Shown here: positions 25,081 through 34,267 of the stretch, piece by piece
Position numbering within the stretch: position 1 is the first letter of the stretch
Layout: the number at the start of each line of letters is the position of its first letter
Source of the DNA: Micavibrio sp.
GTDB taxonomy: Bacteria; Pseudomonadota; Alphaproteobacteria; Micavibrionales; Micavibrionaceae
DNA length: 34,357 bases
Direction of reading: 5' to 3'
Assembly (NCBI GenBank): GCA_002708415.1
Contig: PANS01000034.1
Span: forward strand, 1-34,357
Notes under the pieces: generated by a model
Told to the model about the DNA's origin: nothing
What the model saw: the letters and a program-made list of their open reading frames with translations, nothing else
The model's database searches: none
Position numbers and translations under genes: made by a program

Positions 25081-26043
25081 TTACGGCATTTGTGAAAGTG
25101 TACGCAAGACTGTAAATCGTGCGGTTTGCATAGAAATTAACCCTATGAATACAGGAAGCAATGCAATGATGCTTTTTTGTGTTCTGCTTAATGTAAAATC
25201 GGGCAGAAGTGATAAATCTTGCGTGGAAAGCAATTGGTTAATAATGAGTAATAATGCCCCCCCTATGATAAGGCCTAAAAGACTTCCTTGTAGTGTGAGT
25301 ATAATCGTATGACGCTGTAATTGCTTAGAGATGTAATTATCATCGGCGCCCACCAAGTGAAGAAGCTCCAGCTCTTCTTTATAGGCAGAAAGCCGCGTTC
25401 GCACTGCACCTGCGATAGCAATAATGGTCGTCAGGCTAATAACTAAAATAATAATGTAGGCAGAAAAGCGTAAGGTACGCGTTAATTTTAAAATATCAGA
25501 TAGCCAATTTTTATGCGTATCTAAACGAGCTTGCGGTGCAATTTTTTTGATTGCCATTTCTAATGCTTGATGGTTAATATTCTCTTTGGCTTGCTTATGA
25601 AATGATAGAGATATCATGCTCGGAAGTGTTGTAGTTTGAGGGTCAATTGTATCGCCAAGCCAAGGTCTTACCAATTCTATAATATCGCTATCTTTTAAAA
25701 TACTAGCCTCTTTGATGATTTTATTATCTTCGAGTAATATCTTGATATCTGCGGCTTGCTTTTGAATATCTTCTGGTGTGAGTAAAACACCGTTTAAATC
25801 TTTAGCTGGTATTTCAATGGTTGCCTTACCCTCTAAACCAGATGACCATCTATTTGCTATTTCAGATAAAGCAAAGGCGCCCGATAAGGATAACATGAGG
25901 AGTATTGTCATCAATGCGATAAGCATTTTTATGAACTTATTGCCCGCATTGTTGTCGAGCGGTAAGTCGTAACGACGCTTGTTTTTTGAAACACCAAGAA
26001 AGCGTTCTTTTTTTGGAAATAGGTCACGAATAATATTGATCAA
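25081..26043 (-). CDS. ftsX: Cell division protein FtsX
   Basis: FtsX is the membrane subunit of the FtsEX complex that couples ATP hydrolysis to activation of periplasmic peptidoglycan hydrolases at the septum. The 320-aa product has a cytoplasmic N-terminus, helix 1 (FIKMLIALMTILLMLSLSGAF), a periplasmic loop (about 65-180), then three helices: IILVISLTTIIAIAGAV, ILTLQGSLLGLIIGGALLLI and a C-terminal one. It begins with TTG overlapping the ftsE stop in a TTGA, so it is translationally coupled. EIANRWSSGLEGKATIEI is a typical FtsX motif. Confidence 0.92.
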   Translation of the reverse strand: MINIIRDLFPKKERFLGVSKNKRRYDLPLDNNAGNKFIKMLIALMTILLMLSLSGAFALSEIANRWSSGLEGKATIEIPAKDLNGVLLTPEDIQKQAADIKILLEDNKIIKEASILKDSDIIELVRPWLGDTIDPQTTTLPSMISLSFHKQAKENINHQALEMAIKKIAPQARLDTHKNWLSDILKLTRTLRFSAYIIILVISLTTIIAIAGAVRTRLSAYKEELELLHLVGADDNYISKQLQRHTIILTLQGSLLGLIIGGALLLIINQLLSTQDLSLLPDFTLSRTQKSIIALLPVFIGLISMQTARFTVLRTLSQMP

Positions 26044-26738
26044 AACATACTCTCCAATTTATCTTTTATCCAACTTTTGGGCTGGTGAATACTTAATGTG
26101 CCGTGATCCAAAATAAATCGATCATGGTCAAATCTGTCCAGTAGTGCGTTGTTGTGTGAGGCAATGATCACCGTCGTACCCATTTTATTGAGTTGATCAA
26201 ATAAGCTCATAAGACGATAACCAATATCATCATCAAGATTACCCGTTGGTTCATCGGCAAGAAGAAGGCGCGGGCGCGTAATAATTGCCCGTGCAATGGC
26301 GATGCGTTGTTGTTGCCCCCCTGAAAGTGTACTGGGTAGAGCATATTTATATTCTTCAAGCTCAACCCAATCTAGAAGCTCATCAACATTGTTTTTTATT
26401 TCGCGTTCGGCTAACCCTTGAATGCGAAGTGGTAAAGCAACATTGTCAAAGGCTGACATGTGATTAAGGAGACGAAAGTCTTGAAAGACAACACCAATTT
26501 TTTGACGCATAAGGCTGAGTTCTTTACGGCTCATTTGTCCAATATTTTTGCCAAACATTGTAATGAGTCCTCGTGTTGGACGACGCCCTAAATAGAGTAG
26601 GGACATGAGGGATGTTTTACCTGCGCCGCTAGGACCAGATAGAAATCGAAAAGATCCCGGCTCTAATGTAAAATTAATGTCTGATAAAACTTCTGGGCCG
26701 ATACCATAACGTAAGCCAACATGCTCAAATTTAATCAA
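26040..26738 (-). CDS. ftsE: Cell division ATP-binding protein FtsE
   Basis: FtsE is the ABC ATPase of the FtsEX complex. The 232-aa protein shows Walker A GPSGAGKT (35-42), Q-loop FQDFRLL, signature LSGGQQQR (138-145), Walker [13 protein letters not shown] (158-169) and the H-loop in IIASHNN. It lies 9 bp downstream of the secreted repeat protein and overlaps ftsX by 4 bp, so the genes are in one operon. Confidence 0.96.
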   Translation of the reverse strand: MIKFEHVGLRYGIGPEVLSDINFTLEPGSFRFLSGPSGAGKTSLMSLLYLGRRPTRGLITMFGKNIGQMSRKELSLMRQKIGVVFQDFRLLNHMSAFDNVALPLRIQGLAEREIKNNVDELLDWVELEEYKYALPSTLSGGQQQRIAIARAIITRPRLLLADEPTGNLDDDIGYRLMSLFDQLNKMGTTVIIASHNNALLDRFDHDRFILDHGTLSIHQPKSWIKDKLESMF

Positions 26739-26747
26739 AATATACCC

Positions 26748-27524
26748 CTATTTTTTCTTGCTTACTGTTGAGGAGGGCATTTCTTCTTCGGGGTTTCCTT
26801 TGTTTAAAATGGCCTGAAGGGCTTTACTACGTGTGTAGGTATTATCAATGTTTTGCGCGGCTTTATAAGCATGGGCCAGTTGGTTTTGCTTTGTAAATAT
26901 TTTGGCAATGGTTGCATAGGCTTTGTTTTTGAAAGAGGAGCTATCTATTGATTCAATACTTTTGAAGGCAGCAGCAGCATCGCCACGTTCTGCTTGAATT
27001 TCAGCTGTTTCAGCAAAGGCTTTATGACGCAAGGCATCATTGGTCATGGCTTTGGCTGTTGCCATCGCGCCCGCATCATCAAGAGCAAAGGCTTGTGACA
27101 TGGCGACATAGGTGTAAGCAATGGCCTGTGACGGTAAATGCTCTATTTTATCGGCTTCAGTAGTGAGTTTTTTAAAAAGCGCTGTATATTGCTCTGCAGG
27201 CCATTTGCTATCAGCTGCAGCAAAGCCAATGCCCCGTATTGTCATGGCTTTGGTGTCGGGTGTTTGAATTTTACTTATCAGGGCTATCGCCTTATCTGCA
27301 TACCCAGCATAAGTGTAAGATTTGGCGAGTTCTCTATAAGTTTGATCGCGCCATCCCTTATTTTCTATTTTTTGTGCTGTGCTTTCAACTTCCTGCATAA
27401 TGCAGAGCTTGTCAGTAACGATACAGGATGTCTGTGCTTGTGCAGGACTTGGTGAAAAAAAGGCGTTTGCCACAAAAAGCCCAGTTATAAGTGTTTGATA
27501 TAGTCTTTTTTTATACATGGGCAT
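26748..27524 (-). CDS. Exported helical-repeat protein of unknown function, upstream of ftsEX
   Basis: Starts at 27566, 27524 or 27518 are possible. MPMYKKRLYQTLITGLFV from 27524 gives a good signal peptide with cleavage at AQAQ-TSC, so the first two in-frame options differ only in leader length. The mature part has Cys at TSC and KLC near its start and is almost entirely helical. Repeats resembling TPR/HEAT-like pairs include DQTYRELAKSYTYAGYADKA, QAIAYTYVAMSQAFALDD, FAETAEIQAERGDAAAAF and YATIAKIFTKQNQLAHAY. It has a Ser/Lys-rich tail. No family is recognised. It is the first gene of the operon leading into ftsE, which suggests a periplasmic role at division (inference). Confidence 0.75.
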   Translation of the reverse strand: MPMYKKRLYQTLITGLFVANAFFSPSPAQAQTSCIVTDKLCIMQEVESTAQKIENKGWRDQTYRELAKSYTYAGYADKAIALISKIQTPDTKAMTIRGIGFAAADSKWPAEQYTALFKKLTTEADKIEHLPSQAIAYTYVAMSQAFALDDAGAMATAKAMTNDALRHKAFAETAEIQAERGDAAAAFKSIESIDSSSFKNKAYATIAKIFTKQNQLAHAYKAAQNIDNTYTRSKALQAILNKGNPEEEMPSSTVSKKK

Positions 27525-27625
27525 TAAATGCTTTTGTTGAAGTTCTAAAGAGTTGAATTTATACATACTTAAATATAGGTTTTTTACTGGAATATAAAGA
27601 TTTTTAAAAAATCGGTGGGATTTTT

Positions 27626-28477
27626 ATGATTTTAAGCTGCCCAGCTTGTAGCGCTCGATACATGGTTACTTCTGATGCTGTTGGTTCAGAAGGGCGCATG
27701 GTGAAGTGTGCCAAGTGTGAACACCAATGGTTTCAATCAGCGGATGATGATGGTGAGGAAGTTGATCTGAGCGCTTTAACGCAGGCGCTAGAAGATGATT
27801 ATGACTATGAAAATGACATTAGAGTTCCTGATGTTGACGCTCTTGCTGATCATAGTGCAGAGCATGTTCTAGAAAGAATGGATGATAGCGCGTCTACTGC
27901 TGGTGATATAGATAACATTCCAGAGGCTATTAAGCCGCGCGTTGACGTAGAAAATGATGATGGCGATGGCGATGATTTTACCAGAAGTAAACACGTTCCT
28001 GCTTTTCCTGAAGACGTGCGGAAGCAAAAGGGGATTGGTGGTTATGTTGGTTTTGCGGCGGCCTTTATCTTATTTTGTGCTGTTTTGGGTTATGTTCTGG
28101 CCTCTAAGGATGCCATGATTGAGAAATGGCCTGCATCTGCAGGTTTTTACCAGCTTGTAGGTTTTGATATTGCTGTTGCTGGTGAAGGGCTTATTATCGA
28201 AAAGGCAGAAGCGAGGATTGTGAACCAAGAGGGTGTGGACGTCTTATTGGTTAGCGGAACAATACTTAATCTTAAGAGCGATCCTGTATTGTTGCCTAAA
28301 ATTGTGGCTATTTTGAAATCATCCAAAACGGGTGAATCTGAGGTGGTAGCGTTAAATATTACCTCACCGATGAAAAAGAGCTTAGATGCAGGCGCTTCTT
28401 ATAAGTTTACGGCTGAATACAAAAATCCTTCGGAAGACGTAGATTCCGTTAATATTTCTTTTGCCGTACAGCTTTAA
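27626..28477 (+). CDS. MJ0042 zinc-ribbon membrane protein (DUF3426-like)
   Basis: The 283-aa protein begins with a Cys4 zinc ribbon, CPAC at 5-8 and CAKC near residue 28, within the MJ0042 pattern (ILSCPACSARYMV ... MVKCAKCEHQWFQ). An acidic Asp-rich linker (about 40-120), one membrane helix (GYVGFAAAFILFCAVLGYVL, ~138-157) and a C-terminal extracytoplasmic beta-rich domain resembling DUF3426 follow. Function is unknown. This gene commonly sits divergent from ftsEX in alphaproteobacteria. Good ribosome site (GGTGGGA 5 bases before the ATG). Confidence 0.85.
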   Translation: MILSCPACSARYMVTSDAVGSEGRMVKCAKCEHQWFQSADDDGEEVDLSALTQALEDDYDYENDIRVPDVDALADHSAEHVLERMDDSASTAGDIDNIPEAIKPRVDVENDDGDGDDFTRSKHVPAFPEDVRKQKGIGGYVGFAAAFILFCAVLGYVLASKDAMIEKWPASAGFYQLVGFDIAVAGEGLIIEKAEARIVNQEGVDVLLVSGTILNLKSDPVLLPKIVAILKSSKTGESEVVALNITSPMKKSLDAGASYKFTAEYKNPSEDVDSVNISFAVQL

Positions 28478-28498
28478 GAACGCCTCATAAGATGCTGA

Positions 28499-29770
28499 TT
28501 ACTTTATGAAATCAGGAATTTTATCTAGATCAATTATTTCTTCAACAGATTCTCTTGCACGCACTTCGTGAGCCTGCCCATCATATACAAGTATTTCAGC
28601 AGGCATAGCGCGAGTGTTGTAGTTTGAGGCCATGCAAAAGCCATAAGCACCTGCAGATTGAACAACCACAAGGTCGCCTTGATTCATTTTTGGTAAATCA
28701 CGTCCTTGGGTGAATGTATCACCAGATTCGCAAATAGGACCGACAACATCATAATTATGGTGCGGTGCATCTCTATTTTCGACGGGTTCAATGCCATGGT
28801 AGGCCTCATATAGTGTAGGACGAATAAGATCGTTCATGGCCGCATCAATCACGAGGAAGTCTTGGTCGTGCGTCTCTTTCACATACAGAACTTCACTTAA
28901 GAGAACGCCAGCATTTCCAACCAAATAACGACCTGGTTCCATGATGATCTCAGTATCTAGAGGCATGATAATATCGCGCACCCATTCTGCATAACGATCA
29001 AGATCCAAAAGCTTTTCATCTTTGTAGATAATTGGGAAGCCGCCACCAATATCAAGGCGTGTGACGCTGTGACCATTTTCTCTAATCTTTTCAACGATGC
29101 CAGGAAGTTTTTCAAAGGCCGTTTTAAAGGATTCAACAGTAAAGACCTGTGATCCGATGTGTACAGAAAGGCCTACAGGCTCAACATGCTCCATTTCGCT
29201 TGCCAGTTGATAGGCGTCGCAGATAGATTCTTCACTAATTCCGAATTTATCGCGCTTACGACCAGTAGAAATTTTATGGTGCCCTCCGCCGGAAACATTT
29301 GGATTCAGACGAAAAACAACAGTTGCTTTAATGCCTATTTCACCAGCGATTTGATTGATGTGCTTTAATTCGGGAAAACTTTCCACGTTAAATTGGTGAA
29401 TGCCGGCTTCTAGGCAAGAGATGATCTCACTGCGTGTTTTACCAACGCCAGTTGAAACGATTTGATTAGCTTTAAAACCAGCCTTCAGGCCACGCTTTAG
29501 CTCACCTTCAGATACGATTTCAAGGGAGCACCCTAAAGAGCGTAAATAGCTTAGTACGGCAACATTGCTGTTGGCTTTGCAGGCATAGCAAAGAAGCGGC
29601 TGTCGATCTGCAGGTAGGGCACGTTTCATTGCACCAGCTAATGCTTCATACTGCTCTTTCATTACATCGGCAGAGTACACGTAAGTCGGTGTGCCATATT
29701 CTTTAGCAATATCTGTTAAAGGCACATTGTCTGCATTAAGAACGCCATTGATTTCTTTAAATCCTGTCAT
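28499..29770 (-). CDS. lysA: Diaminopimelate decarboxylase
   Basis: LysA decarboxylates meso-diaminopimelate to lysine using PLP. The 423-aa protein is of normal length. K65 in CYACKANSN is the PLP lysine. Further motifs are HIGSQVF, GGGFPI, EPGRYLVGNAG, PICESGDTF with the active-site Cys, and AGAYGFCMASNYN near the C-terminus. ATG at 29770, 50 bp after the lptM stop, so the pair is likely co-transcribed. Between them is AT-rich sequence without a clear terminator. A conserved arrangement in Proteobacteria places lptM next to the DAP/lysine genes. Confidence 0.96.
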   Translation of the reverse strand: MTGFKEINGVLNADNVPLTDIAKEYGTPTYVYSADVMKEQYEALAGAMKRALPADRQPLLCYACKANSNVAVLSYLRSLGCSLEIVSEGELKRGLKAGFKANQIVSTGVGKTRSEIISCLEAGIHQFNVESFPELKHINQIAGEIGIKATVVFRLNPNVSGGGHHKISTGRKRDKFGISEESICDAYQLASEMEHVEPVGLSVHIGSQVFTVESFKTAFEKLPGIVEKIRENGHSVTRLDIGGGFPIIYKDEKLLDLDRYAEWVRDIIMPLDTEIIMEPGRYLVGNAGVLLSEVLYVKETHDQDFLVIDAAMNDLIRPTLYEAYHGIEPVENRDAPHHNYDVVGPICESGDTFTQGRDLPKMNQGDLVVVQSAGAYGFCMASNYNTRAMPAEILVYDGQAHEVRARESVEEIIDLDKIPDFIK

Positions 29771-29820
29771 TTTCTTCTCATTTTATATTTAGTAATTGTG
29801 AATTGATCGGGCGCGATTAT

Positions 29821-29976
29821 TTATTGTTGCGCATTTTTAGGGTAGTTGGATGGGAACACCTTGTTTTCTTGACCGCTAGGGGGATCGACGCGTTTAGGTT
29901 TTATTCCACAGGCGCTTAACATGAGTGTTAGGCTCATAGCTATCATCGTTAGTAGTAAAATATGTTTCATATCCAT
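29821..29976 (-). CDS. lptM: Small lipoprotein, LptM/YifL-like
   Basis: A 51-aa lipoprotein with signal peptide (MKHILLLTMIAMSLTLML), lipobox LSAC (C23) and the following GIKPKRVDPPSG, matching the C-G-x-K/P pattern of the LptM family. LptM assists maturation of the LPS translocon LptDE in E. coli. Start at ATG 29976 or 29970 (M3); neither has a clear Shine-Dalgarno. Upstream of lysA, where this family is often found. The longer in-frame ORF upstream would lack a signal peptide at its start, so it was not used. Confidence 0.8.
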   Translation of the reverse strand: MDMKHILLLTMIAMSLTLMLSACGIKPKRVDPPSGQENKVFPSNYPKNAQQ

Positions 29977-30042
29977 AGCATAAAAATCATTTATAGCGCT
30001 TTTAAGCAAGGTTTTTTGCGTAAAATCATGTAAATTGCCGTG

Positions 30043-30675
30043 ATGAATTATAAAGTTAGTTATAAAACGGTCTCTCTTCTTATATCTGCAACGTTCTTGT
30101 TGTTTTTTGTGGCCTTGAGTTTTGGCTACTATGAGGCTCGAAATCAAGAAAATCGCGTTATGGTGCAAAGTCAGTCTCAAATTTCGGCGCATAATGATGT
30201 GGTAGAAGATTTTGAAGATTTTTTTTCCAAAACTACTCATTTTGATAATCCTAAAGAATTACCAGTAGTAACTTTTTTGAACCCAGAGGGTAAAATAGTC
30301 TCGTGGGATGACTTTAAGAGGGGCTACACATTGGTGAATATCTGGGCTACTTGGTGCACACCGTGCGTTGTAGAGCTTCCGAGCTTAGAAAAACTTCAGA
30401 GTATATTTAAGGATAATGGTTTGAGCGTTATTGCAGTTTCTGTGGATATGAGCGGGGGGCAAGAGCGTATAAAAGCTTTCCTAAATAAACGTAATATTAG
30501 TGATTTTGCGTTATATTTTGATAAAGAGGGTCTTATTCAAAAAAACATTCCATTGCGTGGCATTCCAACCACATTTTTACTTAACCCAGAAGGTCAGCTT
30601 TTGTATATATTTGAAGGGGAGGCGGATTGGATCGCGCCGCCAGCGGTTGATTTTTTCAGTAAGCTCTTAAATTAA
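30043..30675 (+). CDS. TlpA-like thioredoxin-fold protein, membrane-anchored
   Basis: The protein has an N-terminal membrane anchor (TVSLLISATFLLFFVALSFGYY, about 9-30) and a periplasmic thioredoxin domain. The active-site CxxC is C105-x2-C108 in WATWCTPC, and the cis-Pro loop is GIPTTFLLNPEG. It should be a thiol-disulfide oxidoreductase of the TlpA/ResA family, probably reducing a specific periplasmic partner; TlpA is linked to cytochrome oxidase copper-site assembly. ATG 30043 is preferred over the GTG at 30040. It is divergent from lptM by 66 bp. Partner unknown. Confidence 0.87.
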   Translation: MNYKVSYKTVSLLISATFLLFFVALSFGYYEARNQENRVMVQSQSQISAHNDVVEDFEDFFSKTTHFDNPKELPVVTFLNPEGKIVSWDDFKRGYTLVNIWATWCTPCVVELPSLEKLQSIFKDNGLSVIAVSVDMSGGQERIKAFLNKRNISDFALYFDKEGLIQKNIPLRGIPTTFLLNPEGQLLYIFEGEADWIAPPAVDFFSKLLN

Positions 30676-30689
30676 AAATATTAAGGTTT

Positions 30690-30718
30690 TTGAGTGTTTT
30701 AGACATTTATTTTTAATA
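30690..30718 (+). promoter_or_regulatory. Possible promoter of the pentapeptide-repeat gene
   Basis: TTGAGT (30690-30695), a 17-bp spacer and TTAATA (30713-30718) in the AT-rich 65-bp gap after the tlpA-like gene. The -10 match is moderate. Confidence 0.3.
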
Positions 30719-30740
30719 CTTTGAAGGGCATAATAGATAA

Positions 30741-32138
30741 ATGACAGGTGAGATTCCAAAAATTGGTGAGGAAGTTGGCACAAGTCCAGAAGATGTGAAG
30801 GCTTCTATTCTTGGTGCGACAAAGACGGAGCGTACGCTTCACCCGCGCGCACAGCAGGAAAAAATGACGCAAGATCAGCTTGATGCGATGGTTGATTTAC
30901 ATGGGCGTTTTTTATCAGGCCGCCTTGGTGGCCGCCGTGCAATTTTGCAAAATATGGATATCTCAGACTTGTCTTTTGCCGGTAAAGATATGCGTCAGGC
31001 GGATTTTAGTGGCTGTAGTATGCTACGTATGGATCTATCTGGAACCAATTTTCAAGAAGCGCGCGTTTATGCTTGTGATCTTTCGGGCGCTAATTTGGGG
31101 CGTTGTAATTTTATTCGTGCTGATTTGCGCGGAAGCCGTATTGAATTTGCTAATCTTGAAAAAGCGAATTTGGATAAAGCTGATCTTCGAGTTGGCGGCG
31201 TTGCACGTGATGGTGGGTCGTATAATGCGGCGCAGAGCGTGAACTTTAAAGGTGCAAATTTATCTGGCGCTAAGTTGACGGGTGTATTGGCGGGGAATGC
31301 AGATTTTTCTGATGCAATCATGTCGAACGTCAATATGATGGGCGCAGATCTTCGTGATGCAAAGATGGAAGGCGCGGATCTTTCTGGTGCTAAAATTGGT
31401 GGAGCCAATCTCCATGGCGCGCAGTTAAAAGCAGCAATTTTGACAGGCGTCGATTTAAGTAACCTGAAAGAACGTGATGCAGATTTATCGGAAGCCATTA
31501 CGGATGCCAATATTGGTGCATCGTTAAATGATCTGGATGAACCTTTGGCGCAAAAGATTGAAACGCACCGCACGTGGGTTGATAGTGCTGGGAAAGAAGG
31601 AAAACAGCTTGATTTAGGTGGTTATGATTTACGTTCGCTTGAAAAGTTAAAGCAAGAGCGATTGACGGCAATTAAGGCTGTTGGTGCCCGTTTCTTTGGT
31701 ATGAATCTTTATAAGATTGAAATGCAAAGCGCTATTTTAGATCAAACTGATTTTCGTCGTTGTGATTTGGAAGAGGCCGATTTGCGAGGCTCTAGTTTCC
31801 GTGGCGCGCGCTTTAATCACGCTAATTTAAAAGGTGCCGATTTTAATCCACTTCTTTTTGGTGGTGGTGAAGGAACAAAACGTTTTAGCCCTTCGGATTT
31901 TGAGGGAGCATCTTTAAGCTATGCAGATTTTTCTGAGACATCTCTACGTTCTGCAAATTTTAAGGGTGCAGATTTATCATATGCTAATTTCCTTGGCGCA
32001 GATTTGCGTGGTGCAGATTTTTCTGATGCAAAATTAGATAACACTAATTTTGATGGTGCGGATCTTGAGGAAGCCGTTATGGAAGTCCCTAAAGGATCTG
32101 TCTTTAAGTTAGAGTCCTTGGAAGAAGATGCGGAATAA
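30741..32138 (+). CDS. Pentapeptide-repeat protein
   Basis: The 465-aa protein has many A(D/N)LXX pentapeptides in at least three blocks: about 70-150, 165-255 (ANLSGAKLTG, ADLRDAKMEGADLSGAKIGGA) and 330-450 (ADFSDAKLDNTNFDGADLEEA). They should fold as right-handed quadrilateral beta-helices. A linker at about 270-325 (THRTWVDSAGKEGKQLDLGGY) interrupts the blocks. The N-terminal ~60 residues are charged, with no signal peptide. Function is unknown; the repeat class ranges from DNA-gyrase protection to scaffold roles. It has its own upstream gap, converges with etfA with 2 bp between stops, and is not obviously co-transcribed with it. Confidence 0.88.
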   Translation: MTGEIPKIGEEVGTSPEDVKASILGATKTERTLHPRAQQEKMTQDQLDAMVDLHGRFLSGRLGGRRAILQNMDISDLSFAGKDMRQADFSGCSMLRMDLSGTNFQEARVYACDLSGANLGRCNFIRADLRGSRIEFANLEKANLDKADLRVGGVARDGGSYNAAQSVNFKGANLSGAKLTGVLAGNADFSDAIMSNVNMMGADLRDAKMEGADLSGAKIGGANLHGAQLKAAILTGVDLSNLKERDADLSEAITDANIGASLNDLDEPLAQKIETHRTWVDSAGKEGKQLDLGGYDLRSLEKLKQERLTAIKAVGARFFGMNLYKIEMQSAILDQTDFRRCDLEEADLRGSSFRGARFNHANLKGADFNPLLFGGGEGTKRFSPSDFEGASLSYADFSETSLRSANFKGADLSYANFLGADLRGADFSDAKLDNTNFDGADLEEAVMEVPKGSVFKLESLEEDAE

Positions 32139-32140
32139 TC

Positions 32141-33070
32141 TTAAAGCTTGCCTTCAAGTTCTGGCACGGCATCAAAAAGATCGGCAACAAGACCATAATC
32201 GGCAACACCAAAGATTGGTGCTTCTTCGTCCTTATTGATAGCAACGATTGTTTTTGATCCCTTCATGCCAGCCAGATGTTGAATGGCGCCTGAAATGCCA
32301 ATGGCGATATAGAGTTCTGGCGCAACGACTTTACCAGTTTGACCAACTTGATAATCATTAGGGACGTATCCGGCATCAACGGCAGCGCGTGATGCACCAA
32401 CAGCAGCGCCAAGTTTATCGGCGAGTTTTTCGATAATGGCAAAGTTCTCTTTTGATCCAACGCCGCGTCCACCAGACACAACAATTTTTGCAGCCGTTAG
32501 TTCTGGACGATCAGACTTGGATAGTTCTTGTTTTGCAAAAGATGATAAGCCTGCGTTTCCTTTTGAAGAGGTCTCTTCGATAGGAGAGCTTCCGCCTTCA
32601 GCCGCAACAGCGTCAAATGCTGTTCCGCGAACGGTAATTAGTTTTTTTTCATCCGACGATTTTACTGTCGCTATTGCATTACCGGCGTAAATAGGACGAT
32701 CAAAAGTTTCTGCATCGTGAACAGCAGTGATATCAGAAATTTGCTGCGTATCGAGAAGGGCGGCCGCACGCGGCATTACATTTTTACCAAACGTTGATGC
32801 TGGCGCGAGCACATGAGAGTATCCGGCAGCCAGATCAACAATGATAGGCGCCATATTTTCGGCTAAACGGTGCGATAATTCAGGGGCATCACATTTGAAC
32901 ACTTTTGTAATACCGTGAATTTTACTAGCGGCCTCTGCGGCGCCCGCACAATCTGTTCCCGCAACAAGTACATGGACATCGGCGTCAATTTTACGCGCCG
33001 CTGTTACAACATTAAGTGTAACGGGTTTGATGCTGGTGTGATCGTGTTCTGCAATTACGAGTACTGACAT
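32141..33070 (-). CDS. etfA: Electron transfer flavoprotein subunit alpha
   Basis: EtfA binds FAD and, with EtfB, carries electrons from acyl-CoA and other dehydrogenases to ETF-ubiquinone oxidoreductase. The 309-aa protein has the N-terminal ETF fold (SVLVIAEHDHTSIKP) and the C-terminal FAD domain: SGGRGVGSKENF, AAVDAGYVPNDYQVGQTGK, APELYIAIGISGAIQHLAGM and VAINKDEEAPIFGVADYG. It begins 1 base after the etfB stop. Confidence 0.97.
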   Translation of the reverse strand: MSVLVIAEHDHTSIKPVTLNVVTAARKIDADVHVLVAGTDCAGAAEAASKIHGITKVFKCDAPELSHRLAENMAPIIVDLAAGYSHVLAPASTFGKNVMPRAAALLDTQQISDITAVHDAETFDRPIYAGNAIATVKSSDEKKLITVRGTAFDAVAAEGGSSPIEETSSKGNAGLSSFAKQELSKSDRPELTAAKIVVSGGRGVGSKENFAIIEKLADKLGAAVGASRAAVDAGYVPNDYQVGQTGKVVAPELYIAIGISGAIQHLAGMKGSKTIVAINKDEEAPIFGVADYGLVADLFDAVPELEGKL

Positions 33071-33071
33071 G

Positions 33072-33836
33072 TTATATTACTTTCGCTTCGTTCTTTAATT
33101 TATCAATTAGTTCATCAATATTGGTCACTTTACCGCCGCCAACACGTTCCGCTGGTTCGGCTATTTTGACGACAGAAAGGCGCGGCGTGAAATCAACACC
33201 GAGATCTTCAGGTGTCATTGTATCAAGCTGTTTTTTCTTGGCCTTCATAATATCCGGTAATTTAACGTAGCGTGGCTCATTCAAACGTAAATCTGTTGTG
33301 ATGATTGCAGGAAGCTTAAGTTCTAATGTTTCCAAGCCGCCATCAATTTCACGCGTTACTGTTGCTGTGCCATCGCCGAGTTCAAGTTCAGAGGCGAATG
33401 TTCCTTGTCCCCAGTTAAGAAGGGCGGCAAGCATTTGACCTGTTTGATTGCTATCATCATCAATGGATTGCTTACCCATGATAATAAAATCTGGGTTTTC
33501 TTTCTCAGTGATAGCTTTAAGTGCTTTAGCAACGGCGAGAGGTTCAACGCCGCCAATATCTGTTGGTGCATCTGTTTTGACAAGAATACCACGATCGGCG
33601 CCAATGGCCATTGCGGTACGAATTGTATCTTGTGCCTTATCTGGGCCGATAGTGACCGCAACGATTTCTGTTACTTTGCCAGCTTCTTTAAGCTTTGTGG
33701 CTTCTTCAATAGCAATTTCATCAAACGGATTCATCGACATTTTGACGTTTGCTTGATCAACGCCGCTTCCATCAGATTTTACGCTAATTTTTACATTGTA
33801 ATCAATCGCGCGTTTAACGGGGACTAAAACTTTCAT
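33072..33836 (-). CDS. etfB: Electron transfer flavoprotein subunit beta
   Basis: EtfB is the small ETF subunit with a bound AMP. At 254 aa it has [69 protein letters not shown] and the C-terminal ADxG-like region. Strong ribosome site (AGGAGA 9 bases before the ATG). etfA follows with one base between stop and start, and a HIG1-type gene precedes it. Confidence 0.97.
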   Translation of the reverse strand: MKVLVPVKRAIDYNVKISVKSDGSGVDQANVKMSMNPFDEIAIEEATKLKEAGKVTEIVAVTIGPDKAQDTIRTAMAIGADRGILVKTDAPTDIGGVEPLAVAKALKAITEKENPDFIIMGKQSIDDDSNQTGQMLAALLNWGQGTFASELELGDGTATVTREIDGGLETLELKLPAIITTDLRLNEPRYVKLPDIMKAKKKQLDTMTPEDLGVDFTPRLSVVKIAEPAERVGGGKVTNIDELIDKLKNEAKVI

Positions 33837-33873
33837 GTGGGGATTTCTCCTAAAGACTTAAAATAAGATGTGG

Positions 33874-34074
33874 TTATTCTTGATTGCCCGACCAGACGGC
33901 AAGGACGAAAAGCCCTAAAGCAACGCCTTGCAGCGTGACACGCAAACGCATCAGCTTATTGCCGTATTTTTTGTTAAACTCTCCGCCTTTGATCATGGAT
34001 ATTAAGCCCACTACAAGAGAGACAAGGACTAAGATCATGGCGATGGCTAATAAAATGAAAAAGACTCGTGACAT
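33874..34074 (-). CDS. HIG1-domain twin-helix small membrane protein
   Basis: The product from ATG 34074 is 66 aa: helix 1 (ILLAIAMILVLVSLVVGL), the loop KGGEFNKKYGNKLMRLR with the HIG1-type Gly/Asn and arginine pattern, and helix 2 (VALGLFVLAVWSG). HIG1 proteins in alphaproteobacteria and mitochondria are tied to respiratory complexes (Rcf1-type). An upstream start at 34122 would add 16 residues, less typical. It precedes etfB on the same strand by 37 bp, a common neighbourhood. Confidence 0.82.
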   Translation of the reverse strand: MSRVFFILLAIAMILVLVSLVVGLISMIKGGEFNKKYGNKLMRLRVTLQGVALGLFVLAVWSGNQE

Positions 34075-34180
34075 GAACAAGAATATAGCGTTTTCAAGAA
34101 GTTGTGGGAAGAGGGAATACAAATTCCTTGCAAAGATTTAAACAATAGTGTTTATTATCCATAATTAACGGAGATTTGTT

Positions 34181-34267
34181 ATGTATGGATTAGATTTTCG
34201 AACAACATTTACTGGAGCTTTTGAGGTTGATGTGACTGTTCCTAGAGAAGATAAAGTAAGGGGCTGA
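34181..34267 (+). pseudogene. Start of a short gene apparently cut by an IS end
   Basis: ATG 34181 has a good Shine-Dalgarno (ACGGAG, 7 bases away). It opens MYGLDFRTTFTGAFEVDVTV then PREDK, and ends after 28 codons in bases that belong to the IS terminus (GGGGCTGACACC from 34260). The frame may be the 5' end of a longer disrupted gene; its family is unknown. Confidence 0.35.

Noticed and set aside
29977-30240. 139-aa minus-strand extension of the lptM frame
   Set aside because: It overlaps the divergent tlpA-like gene, and the lipoprotein signal begins at 29976.
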